A DNA stretch of 64,000 nt from Pseudomonas neuropathica. Its GTDB lineage: Bacteria; Pseudomonadota; Gammaproteobacteria; Pseudomonadales; Pseudomonadaceae. The translations under genes and the position numbers were made by a program. The notes under the pieces are model-generated. The model was not told where the DNA came from, did not search any database, and saw nothing but the letters and a program-made list of their open reading frames with translations. The stretch covers positions 1 to 64,000 of the forward strand of contig NZ_JACOPX010000010.1 of NCBI RefSeq assembly GCF_015461835.1, in the 5' to 3' direction. This document shows positions 17,025 through 24,570 of the stretch, one piece after another (position 1 is the first letter of the stretch; the number at the start of each line of letters is the position of its first letter).

Positions 17025-18074
17025 TCAACGAACGGGATTGGTTGTATTCAGCCAGCCGAGCAAGGCCTTGTGGAACTGCGCCGGCTCTTCCATTTGGGGG
17101 GCGTGGCCCATGCCGGGAAATTCCACCAGCGTCGACCGCGGGATCAGCTTGGCCACTTGTTTGCCGAGCACGTCGTAATGGCCGATTTTCGCTTTCACCT
17201 CAGGCGGCGCGAGGTCCTTGCCGATGGCCGTAGTGTCGGAGGTGCCGATCAGCAGCAGGGTCGGCATCTTCAGGTCCTTGAACTCGTAATACACCGGCTG
17301 GGTGAAAATCATGTCGTAGATCAGCGCTGAGTTCCATGCGACCTGAGTCTTGCCCGGGCCTTTGCTCAGTCCGGCGAGCATGTCCACCCAACGGTCGAAT
17401 TCCGGTTTCCAGCGGCCGTCGTAATAGGTGGTGCGTTCGTAATCACGGATGCCTTGGGCGCTGACTTTCAGCTCACGCTGATACCACTGATCCACGGTGC
17501 GATACGGCACGCCGAGGGCTTTCCAGTCTTCCAGGCCGATCGGGTTGACCAGCGCCAGTTGCTCGACCTGCTCGGGGAACAGCAAGGCATAACGCGTGGC
17601 GAGCATGCCGCCGGTGGAATGACCGAGCAGCGTGGCTTTTTGAATGCCCAGCGCTTTGAGCAACTGCTGGGTGTTGGTCGCCAGTTGCTGAAAGCTGTAT
17701 TGGTAGTTGTCGGGTTTGCTGGAGGTGCAGAAGCCGATCTGGTCCGGTGCGATCACCCGGTAACCGGACTCGCTCAACGCCTTGATCGAACTGTCCCAGG
17801 TGGCTGCGCAAAAATTCTTGCCGTGCATCAGCACCACAGTGCGGCCGTTGGCCTTGCCGTGAGCGGCGACGTCCATGTAACCCATCTGCAGGGATTTGCC
17901 CTGGGACTGAAAGGCAAAGTGTTTAAGGGTGTAGGGATAATCGAAGCCTTGCAGTTCCGGGCCATAGGCCGGGCCTTCCGGCGTTGCTTCGCTTGGCGTC
18001 GCAGCCTGCGCCGACAGGGGCAGGGCGGCGCAAAGAAACAGGCCAGGCAGCCAACGGGAAAACATGACAGACAT
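17025..18074 (-). CDS. Exported alpha/beta hydrolase
   Basis: A 349-residue alpha/beta-hydrolase with a signal peptide: MSVMFSRWLPGLFLCAALPL followed by an Ala-rich cleavage region (SAQA|ATPSE), so it is probably periplasmic. The fold signatures are HGKNFCAATWD (oxyanion region), the nucleophile elbow GHSTGG near residue 150, an acid in GTSDTTAIG and the catalytic His in PGMGHAPQMEEP. GGAG lies nine bases before the ATG. Substrate unknown; the family contains esterases, haloalkane dehalogenases and epoxide hydrolases, and the order of motifs cannot separate these. Confidence 0.92.
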   Translation of the reverse strand: MSVMFSRWLPGLFLCAALPLSAQAATPSEATPEGPAYGPELQGFDYPYTLKHFAFQSQGKSLQMGYMDVAAHGKANGRTVVLMHGKNFCAATWDSSIKALSESGYRVIAPDQIGFCTSSKPDNYQYSFQQLATNTQQLLKALGIQKATLLGHSTGGMLATRYALLFPEQVEQLALVNPIGLEDWKALGVPYRTVDQWYQRELKVSAQGIRDYERTTYYDGRWKPEFDRWVDMLAGLSKGPGKTQVAWNSALIYDMIFTQPVYYEFKDLKMPTLLLIGTSDTTAIGKDLAPPEVKAKIGHYDVLGKQVAKLIPRSTLVEFPGMGHAPQMEEPAQFHKALLGWLNTTNPVR

Positions 18075-18161
18075 AAGGTCAAACTCCGTTTGAAATCGGC
18101 CGATGCTGGAACGAGCGGATTACGCCGACGTTAAACACAGGCAATGCCCGCGCCTGAACGT

Positions 18162-18599
18162 TCAACCCAGCCACCCCAGCGTCAGCAGGGCCAGCACGCC
18201 GTAACGGGCACCTTTGGCCAGGGTGACGATCAACAGAAAGCGCCCTAGCGGTTCGCGCATCACGCCGGCAATCAGCGTCAGTGGGTCGCCAATGATCGGC
18301 AACCAGCTCAGCAGCAACGACCAGTGACCGTAGCGCTCATAGTGTTTGCGCGCCCTGGCCATGTGCGCGGCGCTGACCGGAAACCAGCGCCGATCCTGAA
18401 AGCGCTCGATCCCACGCCCCAGCCACCAGTTGACCAGCGAGCCGAGTACGTTGCCCAGCGTCGCCACCGCCAGCAGCCCCCACAGCCAGTAACGCTCGCT
18501 GACGATCAGGCCGACCAGTAACGCCTCGGATTGCAGCGGCAACAAGGTCGCCGCGCCGAAAGCGGCGAGAAACAGGCCGCCGTACGCCGCGGTGATCAA
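18162..18599 (-). CDS. YqaA-family small membrane protein
   Basis: A 145-residue inner-membrane protein of the YqaA/DedA-like group. It has hydrophobic segments at about residues 5-30, 38-60 and 118-145, and the conserved ERYGHWSLLLSWLPIIGDPL with the GDPLT motif typical of the family. The start is TTG at 18599, overlapping the stop of the DUF411 gene as TTGA, so translation is probably coupled. The function is unknown; DedA-type proteins take part in lipid flipping and membrane homeostasis. Confidence 0.88.
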   Translation of the reverse strand: MITAAYGGLFLAAFGAATLLPLQSEALLVGLIVSERYWLWGLLAVATLGNVLGSLVNWWLGRGIERFQDRRWFPVSAAHMARARKHYERYGHWSLLLSWLPIIGDPLTLIAGVMREPLGRFLLIVTLAKGARYGVLALLTLGWLG

Positions 18600-19042
18600 T
18601 GGGCCGGGTAGTCCGCCACGACGACGTCAGCGCCATTCTTCTTCAGGCCGATAACCTGATAAGCATCGCTCATGCCGTCCATTTCCATGCCCGGCGAGCC
18701 CATCGGCATGCCCGGTGCGGCGACGCCGAGCAGATCGTCACGCTTGCTCAGGGCCAGAACCTGTTCCGCGGGCACATGGCCTTCGACGAATTTGCCGTTG
18801 ATGATCGCGGTGTGGCACGAGGCCAGACGCGGTGGTACGCCATGTTGCTGCTTGAAGCTGCTCATGTCGCTTTCGACGTGATCTTCGACTTTGAAGCCAT
18901 TGGCTTCGAGGTGGCTGATCCATTTTTTGCAGCAGCCGCAATTGGCGTCACGATGGACTTCGATGGGGATCAGATCGGCGGCTTGCGCCAGGGAGGAAAT
19001 GAACAGGGCGCTCAGGGCGACCAGACGCAGGTGGGTACGCAT
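18596..19042 (-). CDS. DUF411 metal-binding exported protein
   Basis: A 148-residue protein with a signal peptide (MRTHLRLVALSALFISSLAQ, cleavage after AQA). The mature part opens with IEVHRDANCGCCKKWISHLE; the CGCC motif is the hallmark of DUF411, often annotated as copper-resistance or metal-binding. A Met/Gly-rich segment (PGMPMGSPGMEMDGM, about residues 110-125) could bind copper(I). It is probably periplasmic. Its stop overlaps the start of the membrane-protein gene. Role in metal handling is inferred from the family name and motif only. Confidence 0.9.
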   Translation of the reverse strand: MRTHLRLVALSALFISSLAQAADLIPIEVHRDANCGCCKKWISHLEANGFKVEDHVESDMSSFKQQHGVPPRLASCHTAIINGKFVEGHVPAEQVLALSKRDDLLGVAAPGMPMGSPGMEMDGMSDAYQVIGLKKNGADVVVADYPAH

Positions 19043-19233
19043 AGCGGATTCTCGGCTCGGGTGACGATCAGAAAAGAACGCATTTTGACCGGTTTTTGCC
19101 GCCTGGCATCAACGCAATGTTTCCAGTTGTTGCGAGACGGGCTGGCAGGATGATCGTAGATCAAGGCTGACAGGTTGCTGAGCGCGAGATGACAAAGTTG
19201 TCAGGTGGCAATTGTGTGAACACCGTCGAACCT

Positions 19234-19323
19234 TGTGGGAGCGAGCCTGCTCGCGAAGGCAGTGTGTCAGGCACTGGATGCAGTGACTGAAAGGACGCTT
19301 TTGCGAGCAGGCTCGCTCCCACA
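19234..19323. repeat. REP pair of the GTGGGAGCGAGC type
   Basis: 19234-19257 (TGTGGGAGCGAGCCTGCTCG core) and 19301-19323 are reverse complements with a spacer of about 43 bp. The variant differs from the GTAGGAGTGAGC type at 6694 and 15953, so two REP subtypes are present in this window. The 315-bp spacer between the DUF411 gene and the chemoreceptor holds this element and the DUF411 promoter region. Confidence 0.9.
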
Positions 19324-19357
19324 GGGGTTATCTGGTTTGCAGAAATTCCTGCATGAA

Positions 19358-21349
19358 TCAGCGGACTTTGAAGCGCCCCATGATCGCGCTCACCCGGCTG
19401 TTGGCTTCGAGCAACTGGTGAGTGTTGAGTTCGCTGGCTTTGCCACTCTGCACCAGCTCATCGACCATGTGGCGGATCTGCACCATGCTGCGGTTGATCT
19501 CTTCGGTCACGGCGCTTTGCTGCTCGGCGGCGGTGGCGATCTGCGTGCTGAGGCTGTTGATGTGGCTGACCGAGCCGGCCATTTCGTCCAGACCGGAGTT
19601 GACCCGTGCGGTCGCGTCGGCGGCGGACTGACAACTGGCCTGGGTGTTTTCCATGGCGCTGACCGACGAGCTGACGCCCTGAGTCAGACGCGTCAACATC
19701 TCGTTGATTTCCGAGGTGCTGGCCTGGGTGCGCGCGGCGAGGGCACGCACTTCATCGGCAACCACGGCAAAACCACGGCCCTGTTCACCGGCGCGTGCTG
19801 CTTCGATGGCAGCGTTGAGCGCCAACAGGTTGGTCTGCCCGGCAATCGCGCCGATCACCCCGAGAATTTCGGTGATGCGCTGGGCGTCCTGCTGCATGTT
19901 TTCAACTTTGTGTGTAGCGCTGGCCACTTCATCGATCAACGCGACCACGCTGTTGGTTGCTTCGCCCACCACCACCCGCGAACGGTCGGCATTTTCATTG
20001 GCGCGCTGGGTAAACGCGGCGGTTTCGGCGGCGTTCTGCGCAACGCTTTCTGCCGTCGAGCTCATTTCGGTGATGGCGGTAACGGTCTGATCGGTTTCCG
20101 AAGCATGACGCAACAGAATCTGGCTGGTGTGCGCCGAGGTGCGTTGCAGGTTATCCAGGCTGGAAGCCATGGCGCCGGTGGCCTGGGTGACTTCACCGAT
20201 CATGTTTTGCAGGTAGGCAATAAAGGTGTTCACCGAGTGGCCGATGGCGCCGAGTTCATCTTCGGCGCGAATGGTGATGCGCCGGGTCAGGTCGGCATCG
20301 CCGCTGGAGAGCAAATCGATGTTGGCTTTCAAGGCTTTCATGCGTTGCACCAACTGACGAATCGCGTAGACCTGCAACAGCACCAGCAGGATCACCAGCG
20401 GAATCTGCAACAGGCTCAAGGTGCTGAGGACGTCATCGCGCTGGGCGGTGAGCATTTTCGTCGGCAGCGCCGTGGCGAGGAACCACGGCGTGCCTTCGAC
20501 AGGACGCATGAAGAAAGTGCTGGCTTCACCGTTGTTATCGAATTCGATGCGCTGCGCTTGATCGCGGTTCTGCAACCCGGCTTTGACCTGGCTGGCGAAG
20601 GTCGACGTGCCGGCCAGTTCGCTGATGTTCTTCAGCACGATCGGGCCGCTGATGCGCGAGCTGTTACTAATGACCTTGCCGTCGGCTTCAACGATCAGCA
20701 TCTCAGCGTTGAGATCTTTTTCCTTGCGCGCCACCAGATCGTTGAAGAAGCCGAGGGTGACGTCGATGGTCGACACGCCCCAGGCACTGCCGTTTTTCTG
20801 GATGGCCATGGCGCAGTTGGTGCGCGGCTCGGCGCTGGCGTCATCTTTATAGGCCGCCGCCCAGGCGCATTGACCGCGCGGTGTGGCCATGCCGCCCTTG
20901 TACCAGCTCTGGTCGTAGTAGTTGGGCGCCGCGTCGCTGTTCCAGAACGTGTTGACGGCGAGTTTGCCCGAGGCGTCGCGGTGCCAGAACGTACTGAATT
21001 TGTTGCGCCCGGCTTCACGTTGTCCCGGCAGAGGCCAGATCCCGCCGCCGAATACTTTCAGCTCGCCGTACTGATCGACCAGACCTGGCAGCACCGCGTC
21101 GATGGCGGCGCTGTCGAGCAGCGGGATGGTCTGGGTGATGCTGCGCTGTTGCGCCTGCACTTTGTTCAACTCGCCCTGAATCTGCTCGGCGACTTCGGCG
21201 ATGCGGTTGAGTACCACCTGTTCTTCGGTGTGACGCAGCTTGGGGGCAACCAGTTGGCTGATGCCGACCACGGTCAACACCGACAACAGCAGGATGAACA
21301 GAACCAGAAACAGCGTGTAGCGAGCCTGAATAGTGCGGAATGCGGGCAT
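19358..21349 (-). CDS. Methyl-accepting chemotaxis protein, Cache-type sensor
   Basis: A 663-residue chemoreceptor. Topology: a TM helix at about 10-33, a large periplasmic sensor of about 260 residues ([20 protein letters not shown] and the [11 protein letters not shown] strand suggest a double-Cache domain), a second TM at about 303-325 ([20 protein letters not shown]), a HAMP domain and a coiled-coil signalling domain. The invariant hairpin tip reads [20 protein letters not shown]. The ligand is not predictable by eye. It ends without a C-terminal CheR-binding pentapeptide. Confidence 0.95.
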   Translation of the reverse strand: MPAFRTIQARYTLFLVLFILLLSVLTVVGISQLVAPKLRHTEEQVVLNRIAEVAEQIQGELNKVQAQQRSITQTIPLLDSAAIDAVLPGLVDQYGELKVFGGGIWPLPGQREAGRNKFSTFWHRDASGKLAVNTFWNSDAAPNYYDQSWYKGGMATPRGQCAWAAAYKDDASAEPRTNCAMAIQKNGSAWGVSTIDVTLGFFNDLVARKEKDLNAEMLIVEADGKVISNSSRISGPIVLKNISELAGTSTFASQVKAGLQNRDQAQRIEFDNNGEASTFFMRPVEGTPWFLATALPTKMLTAQRDDVLSTLSLLQIPLVILLVLLQVYAIRQLVQRMKALKANIDLLSSGDADLTRRITIRAEDELGAIGHSVNTFIAYLQNMIGEVTQATGAMASSLDNLQRTSAHTSQILLRHASETDQTVTAITEMSSTAESVAQNAAETAAFTQRANENADRSRVVVGEATNSVVALIDEVASATHKVENMQQDAQRITEILGVIGAIAGQTNLLALNAAIEAARAGEQGRGFAVVADEVRALAARTQASTSEINEMLTRLTQGVSSSVSAMENTQASCQSAADATARVNSGLDEMAGSVSHINSLSTQIATAAEQQSAVTEEINRSMVQIRHMVDELVQSGKASELNTHQLLEANSRVSAIMGRFKVR

Positions 21350-21727
21350 GGAGACCGGTCCTTGAGCAGCGTTTCTTATTAGGGGCAGGGATAAAACAGC
21401 GCGGGTATCCCTAGCGTATCGTCGTGGTGCCCGGAAGCTTTAGGTACTCGCGTCCTAAATAGCAGCGATACCGATGACCGGCCGGTATCGAGATCGATAC
21501 ACAGGTGCTGATCAGCGCGCGTCAATAAGCGAAAAAGCGATTTTCGTTACCTTGTCGTGACAGCTTCGGGTCATTGAACCCGGGCCATTGGGCTTTTGTA
21601 TCGAGAATGTACAAGAATTGTAAAAAAGTGCAGAAAGAGGTTGGTGCCATCAGTTCGCCCGCCGATACTCGCGACCATTAATGCCGTTCACTCGGATATT
21701 TCAGGTCATTTAACAGGGAGTCTTTTC
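21350..21727. other. 378-bp divergent intergenic region with palindromes
   Basis: No gene seen. It separates the minus-strand chemoreceptor from the plus-strand gene at 21728, so it should hold both promoters. GTATCGA-GA-TCGATAC (21485-21500) is a perfect 7-bp inverted repeat, and a second, overlapping one (CGATACCG...CGGTATCG, 21467-21490) lies beside it. Bases from about 21580 to 21640 are relatively A/T-rich and could hold a promoter. Confidence 0.5.
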
Positions 21728-22255
21728 ATGACGATCGGTATTGTCGGCGGCTGGCAGGCCAAGGCTGGACTACTGGTGCGCGACACCGGCGCAAAGAAAC
21801 AAGTGTCCCAGAGCGTCAAGGTGCAGCAGATGCTGACGATGGTCGGTAATGATCCCAACGCGCTGAATACCGCTGAAATGGACAAGCAGGGTTTGCGCAA
21901 GGCGATCAAGGGTTTCGATCCAGCGAACGTTTCAGTCAAACAATTGGGCAATCTGAGCGAGATGCTGCGTAGCCGCGGGCTGATCTCCGAGATCACGTCC
22001 TTCACGTTGAAAAACGCGGGCGACAAGTTCGACCGTTTTGGCGTGACCAAAGATATCGATGCCAAATTCAACGCCCTGGAGTATTTCGCGACTCAGCTCG
22101 ATGCGATCCAGAACAATGGCCTCAATGGCAACGCTTACGGCAAGAGCCTGATTCCAGAGTTCAAGAAAGCGATCTATGTCCTGCAGAACCTCAAGACCTA
22201 CGGTGAAGGCAACGCCGCGAAACCGGTCGATGAAGGTGTCAAAGCCAAAGCTTGA
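21728..22255 (+). CDS. Unrecognised 175-residue protein
   Basis: The start MTIGIVGGWQAKAGLLVRDT at 21728 is preceded by AGGGAG at a good distance; an upstream extension of the frame to 21596 has no such site. The protein has no signal peptide or membrane segment, is rich in Lys, Asn and Ala, and looks mostly helical (SVKQLGNLSEMLRSRGLISE; KFNALEYFATQLDAIQNNGL). The N-terminal GIVGGWQ is unusual. I do not recognise the family. Its helical, soluble, Cys-free composition would suit a secreted or regulatory protein, but nothing in the sequence proves this. Confidence 0.75.
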   Translation: MTIGIVGGWQAKAGLLVRDTGAKKQVSQSVKVQQMLTMVGNDPNALNTAEMDKQGLRKAIKGFDPANVSVKQLGNLSEMLRSRGLISEITSFTLKNAGDKFDRFGVTKDIDAKFNALEYFATQLDAIQNNGLNGNAYGKSLIPEFKKAIYVLQNLKTYGEGNAAKPVDEGVKAKA

Positions 22256-22266
22256 GGCTGACCGTT

Positions 22267-22291
22267 AGCCCGCTCAACGCTTGAACGGGCT
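22267..22291. terminator. Hairpin between convergent genes
   Basis: AGCCCGCTCAA and TTGAACGGGCT form an 11-bp stem with one mismatch and a 3-base loop, just after the 175-residue gene and before the 3' end of the minus-strand acyltransferase gene. No T-run follows, so it is a weak or factor-assisted terminator candidate. Confidence 0.5.
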
Positions 22292-22324
22292 GATTGATGT
22301 GCAAGAACCTGGCAACGCCTCGTT

Positions 22325-23239
22325 TCAGTGTGCTGCGACGCGTTGTTGAGCCTGATCATGCAGTCGTTGCAGGTGTGGGCAGCGCAACTCCAGCGATCGC
22401 GCGTGATAGCCCCGATGAAACAACGCCAACCATCCAGCGCCCCGTTCATTCGGGGCAATCCCGGTGAAGACGAAGCCCATTGCCGACAGGCTATCCACGG
22501 CATTGACGAAGCCCGTTGCCAGCCTGAGCCTGATCGAGATCATCCAGTGTTCGGGCAGTCGTCTTAGCTGTTGAAGCAAGCCGGCGTCGAGTTTTTTCAG
22601 CACCACGTCATAACGCCCTGAGCATTGTTCAACCTGCATCGGTTCTCCCACCCAACGCGCTTCTTTGTCTTGTGTTCCGTATACGCCGCACAAATGCACC
22701 ATGAAATCGTGACAGCTTTGCGGCCAGGACAATGCCGGGAGCGGACGGCGATAGCCTTCGACGGGGGTATAGCCGATGACGATGGACTCCGGCAGTGGCT
22801 CGCCAAACGGTGAGGGGACGTAGTCGAGCAACAACCCGGTGCTGCAAAAACCGAGTCGGTCAGCCATGCGTTGGGTGTAGAGATGCTGCGTCACCTGTTT
22901 GATGGTCACGCCGTGGCAACCGAGTGCCTGGGCATGGATCAACAGCCGCATGCCCAACTGCGTTGCGATGTTCTGCCCGCGTGTAGACGGATGGACCACG
23001 CTCAGCGCCAGTTCCGCCGTAGGCGATCCCGCGTTTCTGCACAACGTGGCGTGGCCGAGGATTTTTTTTCCGGATTCCGCCACCAGCGAATGCCAGCGAC
23101 CCTCGCCATGGTTCTGATTGATCATCAACGGCAAATACACGTGCGGCTGCACGTAGTGGTCACCATAGATTTCCCGAAACAGATGACTGATGGCCCTGGC
23201 GTCGGAACGGCGATAACTGCGCAGCGTCAAGTTGTCCAT
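22325..23239 (-). CDS. GNAT-type acyltransferase, last gene of LuxC/LuxE-like operon
   Basis: A 304-residue protein with an N-terminal GNAT fold: LRSYRRSDARAISHLFREIY opening, LALSVVHPSTRGQNIATQLG as the acyl-CoA-binding motif A (about residues 78-97), and a following GFCSTGLLLDY strand. The C-terminal half (about 160-304) could be a second, degenerate GNAT unit (SLSAMGFVFTGIAPNERGAG). Its start overlaps the stop of the upstream adenylation gene by 13 bases, so it belongs to the same operon. The group transferred may be an acyl chain activated by the operon's own enzymes; inference. Confidence 0.8.
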   Translation of the reverse strand: MDNLTLRSYRRSDARAISHLFREIYGDHYVQPHVYLPLMINQNHGEGRWHSLVAESGKKILGHATLCRNAGSPTAELALSVVHPSTRGQNIATQLGMRLLIHAQALGCHGVTIKQVTQHLYTQRMADRLGFCSTGLLLDYVPSPFGEPLPESIVIGYTPVEGYRRPLPALSWPQSCHDFMVHLCGVYGTQDKEARWVGEPMQVEQCSGRYDVVLKKLDAGLLQQLRRLPEHWMISIRLRLATGFVNAVDSLSAMGFVFTGIAPNERGAGWLALFHRGYHARSLELRCPHLQRLHDQAQQRVAAH

Positions 23240-24528
23240 GGACGGTGCTCCGGTCCGGGCGTGGCGTAGACACGCAGATCGACAACGCGTTGGCGCTTGC
23301 CGGAACGCGGATGGCGAGCGAGTTCATCGGGTGTGCAATGGGTAATCTGCAACTCGATCAAGCGCTCAGCGCAGAGTTGCTTGATCAGCGGGTATTGCTC
23401 GATCAGTGCGCGCTGCAAGGTCGTGTTGGCGTCAGCGGTCTCGGCCGTCAGCGTGTCGGGTAGCCATTTCAGGCACACGATATCGACGTTGGCCGATTGG
23501 CTGATGACCAGTTGCCAGTCGTCGCTGGCAGTGATGCGTGCGACGATTGCGGCAATGTCTTCGATCAACAGAGTCAGGCTGCTCACGCGCACCCGCTGAC
23601 TGCTGGCGCTGCGGCCCATCAAGGCGAACTTGCGCATCGACGCGGTAGCCGGCTCTCGCCAGCAAGCGAGATCACCCACGGGGTAGCGGATCAGCGGCAT
23701 CAGTCGGCGGGTGAGGTTGGTGATCAGCAGTCGTCCGGTTCGGTCGCATTCTTCGATCACTTCACCGGTGTGTTCATCGACGATTTCCAGCACGCTGTGG
23801 CTGGCCAGCATCCGATGCTCGCCGAGTGCGCAATCGCGGCTTGCGGCGCCGATGAAACCGGCATCGACACTGGCGTAACCGATCGAGGCAATCCGCGCAT
23901 TGGGAAACACCCGGTGCAACGCCTGCAATTGTCCGGTGAACAGGCTTTCGCCGCCGTAAAGGATTGTTTCCACTTCGGCCAGGGTTCGCGCCTGGCGCTC
24001 CAGCACGCCGGCGAACGCCAGCAATTGCGCGGGCACGCCGGCCAGCACATTGATCCGGTGTTGGCGGATCGAGTCGGCCAGCACCGCAGGGTCGACGTCG
24101 CCGGTAAAAGGGTATTCGGTAACACCCGCCGGTTCGTGCGCCAGGGCGTCATGGATAAAAATGAAACTGGCATACAGGTCGCCGACGAAAAACAGGTTCG
24201 CCACCCGGTCGCCGGGATTGAGTTGACCAGCGAGATGGCTGCCGAAGTCCCGCACAAGTGTCTGCCATTCTTCGCGGGTAAATACTGAAAGTTTACCGGC
24301 GCTGATTGTTCCACCAGTCTTGAATACCAGGGCGCGTTCGACTGGTGAAGTCAGTACCGGCCATTGTTCCAGGTGCTCGCTACTTGCCCAGTATTGTTGT
24401 GGAACAATCACCGGAAGTTCATCCAGGGTGTTTGTCTGCGGCGCAACGTTTTGCAAGTGTTTGGCGTAATACGCTGAATGTTCGCGGGCAAAAGTGAACA
24501 ACTTGCCAAGTTCTGTTGTTGTATTCAT
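23227..24528 (-). CDS. PaaK/LuxE-like adenylate-forming protein
   Basis: A 433-residue member of the phenylacetate-CoA ligase-like/LuxE-like adenylation group. The phosphate-loop motif is VFKTGGTISAGKLSVF (about residues 69-84), and IGYASVDAGFIG and RLMPLIRYPVGDLACWRE match the later ATP- and substrate-binding regions. ATG 24528 (MNTTTELGKLF) is preferred because GAGAG lies six bases before it; ATG 24555 has no site. It is the third activation-type domain encoded by this operon. The small C-terminal domain appears complete (ADDWQ-like strand then RHPRSGKRQRVVDL). Substrate unknown. Confidence 0.8.
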   Translation of the reverse strand: MNTTTELGKLFTFAREHSAYYAKHLQNVAPQTNTLDELPVIVPQQYWASSEHLEQWPVLTSPVERALVFKTGGTISAGKLSVFTREEWQTLVRDFGSHLAGQLNPGDRVANLFFVGDLYASFIFIHDALAHEPAGVTEYPFTGDVDPAVLADSIRQHRINVLAGVPAQLLAFAGVLERQARTLAEVETILYGGESLFTGQLQALHRVFPNARIASIGYASVDAGFIGAASRDCALGEHRMLASHSVLEIVDEHTGEVIEECDRTGRLLITNLTRRLMPLIRYPVGDLACWREPATASMRKFALMGRSASSQRVRVSSLTLLIEDIAAIVARITASDDWQLVISQSANVDIVCLKWLPDTLTAETADANTTLQRALIEQYPLIKQLCAERLIELQITHCTPDELARHPRSGKRQRVVDLRVYATPGPEHRPWTT

Positions 24529-24570
24529 GGTGCTCTCGTTAATTGTTTTGGACATGGCTGACGATCGCTG

